Positions 59,236 through 64,000 of a stretch of 64,000 nucleotides of DNA are shown here, in pieces. The stretch comes from Catalinimonas niigatensis. GTDB taxonomy: Bacteria > Bacteroidota > Bacteroidia > Cytophagales > Cyclobacteriaceae. The position numbers were made by a program, and so were the translations under genes. The DNA lies in contig NZ_CP119422.1 of assembly GCF_030506285.1 (NCBI RefSeq), positions 7,055,501 to 7,119,500 on the forward strand, given 5' to 3'. The notes beneath the pieces are model-generated. The model searched no databases, was not told where the DNA came from, and was given only the letters and a program-made list of their open reading frames with translations. Positions within the stretch are counted from its first letter, which is position 1. Every line of letters starts with the position of its first letter.

Positions 59236-59952
59236 ATGAATCTTCAAATCACAAAAACGCAGACCTATTTTAAACCTGACCATCTTGAGGATGAGATGAG
59301 TGGAAGAGTGAAAGCAATACATCAAAATTTCAGCGAAAAAATTACTGACAGTGACTTTCCATGTGTAGGAGCAAAAGCTGCCATCAATTCCAGGCAGTAT
59401 CGCTTGGGCATATATGAAGAGATGGGGGCAGAAGCTACTACTCTGGCATTAGCAGAAGACTTAAAAACCTATATTGCAGAAACAATAGCAGCTGAAAGTG
59501 AATATATGTCTATGGTTGCTGTGTTCACTGATGAAGTAAATTCTGAACTTGATTTTGAAAACAGAATCTGGACACAACTCCAGAAACTGCACGATATTGA
59601 AAAAAAGAAGCAAATCTGGGACCCTGAAGTAAGCAGTAATCCTGAAGAAAGCAATTTCAGTTTTAGTTTTAATGGCACAGCATTTTTTGTAGTGGGCCTG
59701 CATCCCAAAGCCAGCAGAAGAGCAAGAAGATTTGGCTATACCGCTATGGCCTTTAATCTTCACCGTCAGTTTGAACAGTTGCGTGAGAAGGGGGTGTATG
59801 AGAATATGAAGAAGGTGATCAGGGATCGGGAGTTAAGCTATGATGGCTCTATCAATCCAATGCTCAAAGATCATGGCGAAGGTCTGGAAGCTCCTCAGTA
59901 TAGCGGCAGGAAAGTAGATAAGGATTGGAAGTGTCCTTTCCATGCCAATTGA
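59236..59952 (+). CDS. YqcI/YcgG-family protein, GntA-like haem-dependent N-oxygenase
   Basis: The 238-residue protein contains the family markers DSDFPCVGAKAAINSRQYRLGIYEEMG near the N-terminus, FNGTAFFVVGLHPKASRRARRFGYTAMAFNLHRQFEQLREKGVYE in the middle, and the C-terminal WKCPFH. These match the YqcI/YcgG family, which includes GntA, a haem-dependent enzyme that hydroxylates a guanidino nitrogen in guanitoxin biosynthesis. Haem ligation in this protein is not proved by sequence; the conserved Cys in FPC and His in LHP or LHRQF are candidates. I chose ATG 59236 and not 59017 because homologues start at this point. It lies 20 bases before the PaiB-like gene and probably leads a three-gene operon. 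Confidence 0.8.
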   Translation: MNLQITKTQTYFKPDHLEDEMSGRVKAIHQNFSEKITDSDFPCVGAKAAINSRQYRLGIYEEMGAEATTLALAEDLKTYIAETIAAESEYMSMVAVFTDEVNSELDFENRIWTQLQKLHDIEKKKQIWDPEVSSNPEESNFSFSFNGTAFFVVGLHPKASRRARRFGYTAMAFNLHRQFEQLREKGVYENMKKVIRDRELSYDGSINPMLKDHGEGLEAPQYSGRKVDKDWKCPFHAN

Positions 59953-59972
59953 TAAGCTTTTGCGCAGACCAT

Positions 59973-60584
59973 ATGTATAAACCATCCCAATACAAAAAGG
60001 AAGATCCGGAATATGTTCTTCAATTTATCAAGGCGCATCCCTTTGCTACTTTTGTGTTGCAAAGTGAACGTCTGCTGGCCACTCATATTCCTGTACTGAC
60101 CAAGGGCTCGGCTGATGATTTTTTTCTTTTTGGCCATGTGGCTGTACACAATCCACAGCGGGAATGCCTGAAAGATGAGATGGAAGTTTTACTTATTTTT
60201 CAGGGCCCTGATGCCTATATTTCATCTTCCTGGTATCGTAAGCCTGACATCAGTACCTGGGATTACTCCGCAGTGCATATCAACGCACGCCTAAAAATAC
60301 AGCGTGAAGAAGAGCTGCGTGAATCGCTAAAGGAACTGGTCGCTCATTTTGAGTCAAAGCAAACCAAGCCAGTATATTATGAAGACATACCCAAAGAAAT
60401 ACTGGAGTCTCACCTCCCCAAAATCACCGGCTTTTGGCTTTATCCTTCGCGAGTAGATGCCATTGCAAAATTGAGTCAGAACAAATCGGCAGAAGATGTG
60501 GCTTCAGTAGTAGCTCATTTAAAGCAAAAAACTTGTCCTGCACAATCCGAATTAATTTATCAAATACAAAAGGAAAATGATTAA
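59973..60584 (+). CDS. PaiB-like FMN-binding protein
   Basis: The 203-residue protein begins MYKPSQYKKEDPEYVLQFIKAHPFATFV, the start of the PaiB/FMN-binding split-barrel family. It continues with LFGHVAVHNPQ, DEMEVLLIFQGPDAYISSSWYRKPDISTWDYSAVHINARLKI and the C-terminal helical cap KITGFWLYPSRVDAIAKLSQNKSAEDVASVVAHL. Family members bind FMN or haem in a split barrel; the label negative transcriptional regulator is historical (from Bacillus PaiB), and an enzymatic role is as likely. It lies 20 bases after the GntA-like gene and overlaps the DUF1989 gene by eight bases. A longer in-frame start at 59925 is unlikely. Confidence 0.88.
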   Translation: MYKPSQYKKEDPEYVLQFIKAHPFATFVLQSERLLATHIPVLTKGSADDFFLFGHVAVHNPQRECLKDEMEVLLIFQGPDAYISSSWYRKPDISTWDYSAVHINARLKIQREEELRESLKELVAHFESKQTKPVYYEDIPKEILESHLPKITGFWLYPSRVDAIAKLSQNKSAEDVASVVAHLKQKTCPAQSELIYQIQKEND

Positions 60585-61167
60585 AACCATAGAAAAGCAA
60601 ACGGGTATAGCGTTTAGAATGAATAAAGGCGAAAAATTAAAAGTGATAGATCCTCAGGGCGAGCAGGTAAGCGATATGGTGCTGTTTAGTGCAGACGATA
60701 AGCGAGAAAAAATCTCTTCTGGCAAAACCCTTGATTTTGAAAACACAATTCTTATCAGCAAAGGACATTATTTATGGAGCAACCGCAGCCATCAAATGAT
60801 GGGAATTTTAGAGGATACCAATGGCCGCAATGATTTCCTGTTGGCTCCATGCAGCCCGGAAACTTTCCAGATCATTTACGATAATCATGAATATCATCCC
60901 AGCTGTTTTGAGAATTTGTATACCAATCTTGCAGAATTCGGTATAGCGCCTGATGATATCCCTACCGCTTTTAATATTTTCATGAATGTGCAATTTGCGC
61001 AGGATGGTACGCTTTCGGTAGACCCTCCTCAGAGTAAAGCAGGGGATTACGTACTCTTTGAGGCAAAAATGGATTTGATTGTGGGGCTTACCGCTTGTTC
61101 AGCAGAACAGTCAAACAATTACTCCTTTAAGCCCATCCAGTATGAGGTGCTTTCTGACCGCCAGTGA
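60577..61167 (+). CDS. DUF1989 (urea carboxylase-associated) family protein
   Basis: The 196-residue protein shows the DUF1989 pattern: GIAFRMNKGEKLKVIDPQGEQVSDMVLFSADD, NRSHQMMGILEDTNGRNDFLLAPCSPETFQIIYDNHEYHPSCFENLYTNLAEFG, and IPTAFNIFMNVQFAQDGTLSVDPPQSKAGDYVLFEAKMDLIVGLTACS. The conserved Cys residues in APCSP, PSCFEN and TACS, with His in NHEYH, resemble a metal-binding site. DUF1989 proteins sit beside urea carboxylase and guanidine-degradation genes in other bacteria. The overlap of eight bases with the PaiB-like gene shows coupling. Together the three genes suggest oxidation and breakdown, or assembly, of a guanidino compound such as arginine. No other pathway gene is next to them. 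Confidence 0.88.
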   Translation: MIKTIEKQTGIAFRMNKGEKLKVIDPQGEQVSDMVLFSADDKREKISSGKTLDFENTILISKGHYLWSNRSHQMMGILEDTNGRNDFLLAPCSPETFQIIYDNHEYHPSCFENLYTNLAEFGIAPDDIPTAFNIFMNVQFAQDGTLSVDPPQSKAGDYVLFEAKMDLIVGLTACSAEQSNNYSFKPIQYEVLSDRQ

Positions 61168-61288
61168 GTTTGAAGGAGGGCACTAAATGACTTTCCAAAT
61201 CACTGGCGTATTCATGGGTTAGAGTTGAGCTGTCCTGAAAACTTTTATCATCATGGCAGATGAGGGCCGGATAGAAGTCATAAAGCAT

Positions 61289-62377
61289 TCAAAGCGGGTA
61301 CAGGTCAGCCAAGACACTTGCATCATCTGGCTTTCGGGCAAGTGTAGGGGAGTCAAATACGATCAGTACATGGCCATTATCCAAGATAGCCATTCCTTCC
61401 GCTTTATCCTGGCCGGTAGTTTCACCACTGCCGTGAGGCACATCAAACAGCCTTTTCAGTTCCTGACGATGTACGATAGCCTCAGTCTGTTGTTTTAAAC
61501 CTTGATTCCAATGGTATACAGCAATCGTACCATCAAGGTCCATAGTAGGGCCAGCCAGAATCAGTAAGCCTTCTTCTTTGACACGTAAATCCCGAATACC
61601 CATACCCTCAAGATGCAAAAAGTGTTTTTTATAAAGTTTACCCTGATTGTCAGGCTTTAAATGAAAATATCCATCAGACACATCTTCTATCTGTATTTCT
61701 ACAATCATTGCCCACCCCCTAAGCACCGGTCCCCGCATACCAATAAATATTTGTTTTTTGTGAATGGCCAGGCCTTCAATGTCAAAACCATTGTCTTTAC
61801 CAGGAATGTTCATGAAGTTTTTAAAATGATCATCTTTAGCAAATACTTCCATCAGTTGATTACCTTTCTCACTATTAATTAACTGAGCGGCATGTATAGT
61901 TTTAGAGGGATCATGGGTATCAGGACACGAAGCACACAATTCATAGTGAGATGTTGCTACATCCTTTTGCAATGGGATTCTTGCCAATATGTAGCGATTA
62001 GGATCGTCTTTTATCTTCGTTAAGCGTCTGATCTGCTTTTCGGGGGCATGCTTCTTTTTAGGCTTCTTGCGGGCAAGGCTGTGAGAGCCAACAATCCATA
62101 AAAATTTATTGTCTTCCACTGCCAAGCCTTCAACATCTACTTCGCAATCAGTTCCTGCCGGAAGTTTAATATACTGATTCAAATCAAAGGTTTTGTGCTC
62201 ACCGAAGGAGCCATCTTCCATCAGGGTGAGGCGCTCCAGACTGCTTCGTTCGTCACAGCAGGTCCACAGGTTACGACCAGTCAATACTGAAGAGGATAAG
62301 CCATCACGCACGTGCTTGCCAGCTTCGTTGAAACTGTGCTCATTATTGAAAGTTAATTTTATCTGCTTCTTATTCAT
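61289..62377 (-). CDS. DUF3616-family protein
   Basis: The 362-residue protein (from ATG 62377; a start at 62392 is possible) matches the DUF3616 pattern of a beta-propeller-like repeat: LSSSVLTGRNLWTCCDERSSLERLTL, GTDCEVDVEGLAVEDNKFLWIVGSHSLARKKPK, DNGFDIEGLAIHKKQIFIGMRGPVLRGWAMIVEI, HLEGMGIRDLRVKEEGLLILAGPTMDLDGTIAVYHW and KAEGMAILDNGHVLIVFDSP. The repeated DxEGLA/EGMxI blocks are spaced like propeller blades. No signal peptide is seen. The function is unknown. It is convergent with the GntA-like operon and has no partner on its strand. Confidence 0.8.
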   Translation of the reverse strand: MNKKQIKLTFNNEHSFNEAGKHVRDGLSSSVLTGRNLWTCCDERSSLERLTLMEDGSFGEHKTFDLNQYIKLPAGTDCEVDVEGLAVEDNKFLWIVGSHSLARKKPKKKHAPEKQIRRLTKIKDDPNRYILARIPLQKDVATSHYELCASCPDTHDPSKTIHAAQLINSEKGNQLMEVFAKDDHFKNFMNIPGKDNGFDIEGLAIHKKQIFIGMRGPVLRGWAMIVEIQIEDVSDGYFHLKPDNQGKLYKKHFLHLEGMGIRDLRVKEEGLLILAGPTMDLDGTIAVYHWNQGLKQQTEAIVHRQELKRLFDVPHGSGETTGQDKAEGMAILDNGHVLIVFDSPTLARKPDDASVLADLYPL

Positions 62378-62771
62378 GATTATATACAACAATGAAAATT
62401 AATTAGATTCTTTTACTTAAAAGCTTGTTAACCAATTAGTTGCTATAAATAAGGCCAACAAATTATTAGAGACAGATTGAATAACAAAAAAACAGCTGGT
62501 TCAATCATCTGGAAATAACTCCATATATGAGGTTAAGGTTATGAGCTTTTCTCCAACGAAGTATTGACTGCTCCATCAATTTTACACAATCAGCCATTTT
62601 CAGGATAAAACAGTACTATCATCACAACAGATTGCTAATTTGATGTTTGGGTTAATTATGGATAACCTCCAAAAAAAGCGCAAAATATAATTAATGCATA
62701 AAATTGCTATTTCTACAAACAGATTGTAAAATGCATGTACAATGAAGGTATAATTTTCAATATTTTAAAAA
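62378..62771. other. AT-rich intergenic region upstream of second ECF sigma gene
   Basis: These 394 bases carry the promoters of the divergent DUF3616 and ECF sigma genes. A short imperfect inverted repeat GGTTA/TAACC lies at 62652-62669. No coding frame, terminator or exact Bacteroidota promoter pair is seen. Confidence 0.35.
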
Positions 62772-63353
62772 ATGAGTATACAGCCGTCCGAAGAAGTAAA
62801 GATTTGGAAAGGTTTCCAGAAAGGAGATAGAAAGGCTTTTGCTCAAATTTATCAGGCGCATTTTTCTGCACTCTACAACTATGGCTATCGTTTCTGCGCT
62901 GACGAATCATTGGCCAAAGAAGGTGTTCAGGAGCTTTTTGTCAAATTATGGAATCGCAAAGAAAATCTAAATATTCCGGCTTCGGTAAGGTATTATCTGA
63001 TCAAATCGCTGAGAAGAACTTTACTGGATATGCAGAAAAAGCAGGCTAAGTTTTGTGACCTTCCTGAGAATGATCATAGCCTTTCTGAGCACTCTAGTGA
63101 ATTTCTGCTTATCAAAGAAAGAGCCATAGAAGAACAAAATCAGTTTCTGGAGGAGGCTATGGATACTCTAAGCAAACGCCAGAAAGAAGCAATTTACCTT
63201 AAGTTTTATGAGAACCTTTCTTATGAAGAAGTTTCTTCTGCGATGTCGTTAACGGTTAAATCGGTTTATAACCTGATCTCAAAAGCTGTAGAAGTACTCC
63301 GTCAGAATACCCCTTATGTAAATCTGATGCTATTGGTGTCAATCATGCCCTAA
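62772..63353 (+). CDS. ECF RNA polymerase sigma factor, second copy
   Basis: The 193-residue protein has sigma region 2 (about 12-85: GFQKGDRKAFAQIYQAHFSALYNYGYRF, AKEGVQELFVKLWNRKENL, VRYYLIKSLRRTL) and region 4 (about 125-180: MDTLSKRQKEAIYLKFYENLSYEEVSSAMSLTVKSVYNLISKAVEVL). It belongs to the same Bacteroidota SusCD-linked ECF group as the gene at 10087. The FecR partner begins 217 bases downstream. Both pairs share a wide spacer with A-rich runs before FecR. It should control a SusCD operon lying beyond the window's right edge. Confidence 0.93.
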   Translation: MSIQPSEEVKIWKGFQKGDRKAFAQIYQAHFSALYNYGYRFCADESLAKEGVQELFVKLWNRKENLNIPASVRYYLIKSLRRTLLDMQKKQAKFCDLPENDHSLSEHSSEFLLIKERAIEEQNQFLEEAMDTLSKRQKEAIYLKFYENLSYEEVSSAMSLTVKSVYNLISKAVEVLRQNTPYVNLMLLVSIMP

Positions 63354-63570
63354 AGGCTCCTTTTCAAACCAGAAAAAACTCTGCTCATTCATTTGTCAAT
63401 TTTTTAAGATTACTCCTGTTTCATTACACTTGAGTGAGTAATTCCTCTGTTTTTCTGATTCGTTTGTAAATGTAAAAAAATACTTGAAAAAAAATGGTGA
63501 AAAAAGCAGGTATTCTCTGTACTGATATTGAAGAGCAAATATTTATCCTAAGACTCATTATCAAGTGACC

Positions 63571-64000
63571 ATGACAGAATACCAGACATATAAAGCCAAG
63601 GATTTTGTGATGAATTCATCTTTTCAGAACTGGGTGCTCAACAGAGAGGAAAAGGATGTGCTGTTTTGGGAAAACTGGGCGAAGGCGCATCCGGAGAAAA
63701 GAGATGAAATCGGCAAAGCCAAAGAATTAGTATCAGCCCTGGCCCATGAGCAAAACATGAGTGACCAGCAGACAGAGGCTGAAGTATGGAGTAAAATCAA
63801 TCAAACTTTAGCTGAAACTGAGGTACAACGGATGCCAAGGACACTGGCTATTTCCTGGTATTACGTGGCGGCGAGTATCTCTCTGTTGCTGATTGCTGCG
63901 TTAGGGTATTGGACAATACGTCAACAAGAAAACACCTCACACTTTGCCACTGGTTTTGGAGAAACCATGAACATCATGCTACCGGATAGCACATTGGTAA
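63571..64000 (+). CDS. FecR-family anti-sigma factor, N-terminal part (3' truncated by window)
   Basis: The frame from ATG 63571 is open to the window edge, giving about 143 residues. It has the sigma-binding part with FQNWVLNREEKDVLFWENWAKAHPEK, a single membrane helix at about 93-112 (YYVAASISLLLIAALGYWTI), and the beginning of the FecR domain, FATGFGETMNIMLPDSTLV. This mirrors the FecR at 10826 and pairs with the sigma factor just upstream. The rest of the protein, and presumably a SusC-type receptor, lie outside the window. Confidence 0.9.
   Translation, partial: MTEYQTYKAKDFVMNSSFQNWVLNREEKDVLFWENWAKAHPEKRDEIGKAKELVSALAHEQNMSDQQTEAEVWSKINQTLAETEVQRMPRTLAISWYYVAASISLLLIAALGYWTIRQQENTSHFATGFGETMNIMLPDSTLV

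Noticed and set aside
1-64000. CRISPR array, tRNA/rRNA genes, insertion sequences, prophage or toxin-antitoxin module
   Set aside because: Reading both strands showed no spaced identical repeats, no cloverleaf with an anticodon arm, no transposase or integrase motifs and no phage structural genes.

Overview
The window looks like chromosome of a Bacteroidota bacterium, most likely order Cytophagales (my inference). The signs are two ECF-sigma/FecR pairs, a SusC/SusD pair with an N-terminal STN domain, many lipoproteins with Bacteroidota-type lipoboxes, LytTR/YpdA-type signalling, Tat-exported enzymes and several CxPSR sulfatases. GC content is moderate, with AT-rich intergenic regions. I found no tRNA, rRNA, CRISPR array, insertion sequence or phage gene.

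Layout. 1-2265: end of cysJ, then cysI (assimilatory sulfite reduction). 2385-4152: small membrane proteins and a short XRE regulator with a readable promoter/operator. 4269-7391: an OmpR-type two-component system, a PepSY-like lipoprotein carrying the same upstream 27-base element, and a DUF6265 protein. 7481-9766 (minus): an exported TIM-barrel isomerase-like lipoprotein followed by an atypical Nramp-family transporter. 10087-19803: an ECF sigma / FecR / SusC / SusD locus followed by an exported SelA-like PLP enzyme and an exported amidohydrolase. 19955-21670: a Tat-exported FAD oxidoreductase. 21750-28764: a heavy-metal efflux operon whose RND pump is fused to a TolC-type domain.

29090-36725: two tandem regulators with a DUF4242 / cyclase-like / AraC-HTH architecture, then a berberine-bridge-type flavoprotein, a cupin, a Tat protein, a DsrE-like protein, a dihaem cytochrome c and a TauE permease. 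A 19-base sequence that forms part of a pair of direct repeats 21 bases apart occurs upstream of both the flavoprotein and the Tat protein, and it is a good candidate operator for the two regulators. 37005-39706 (minus): an SdiA-regulated-type lipoprotein and an M81 (MlrC-like) peptidase. 39968-40749: two possible small genes and a strong terminator. 41020-46147: three sulfatases. 46736-47638: a CFA-synthase-like methyltransferase.

47838-52992: three small lipoproteins, one with a threefold Cys-bounded repeat, beside a TPR histidine kinase / LytTR regulator pair. 53556-58901 (minus): DUF6807 protein, a PQQ-propeller/cytochrome c/DUF1080 fusion, and a Tat-exported Gfo/Idh/MocA oxidoreductase, probably a sugar-oxidation group. 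59236-61167: a tight GntA-like / PaiB-like / DUF1989 operon that suggests guanidino-nitrogen chemistry. 61289-62377 (minus): DUF3616 protein. 62772-64000: another ECF sigma and the start of its FecR, so a second SusCD locus probably follows the window.

The strongest leads are the DUF4242-AraC regulator pair with its repeated operator, the two-component system with matching elements at two promoters, the fully exported SelA-like/amidohydrolase pathway, the RND-TolC fusion with an internal signal-peptide-like segment, and the GntA/PaiB/DUF1989 operon. All family assignments come from reading the sequence, without database searches.
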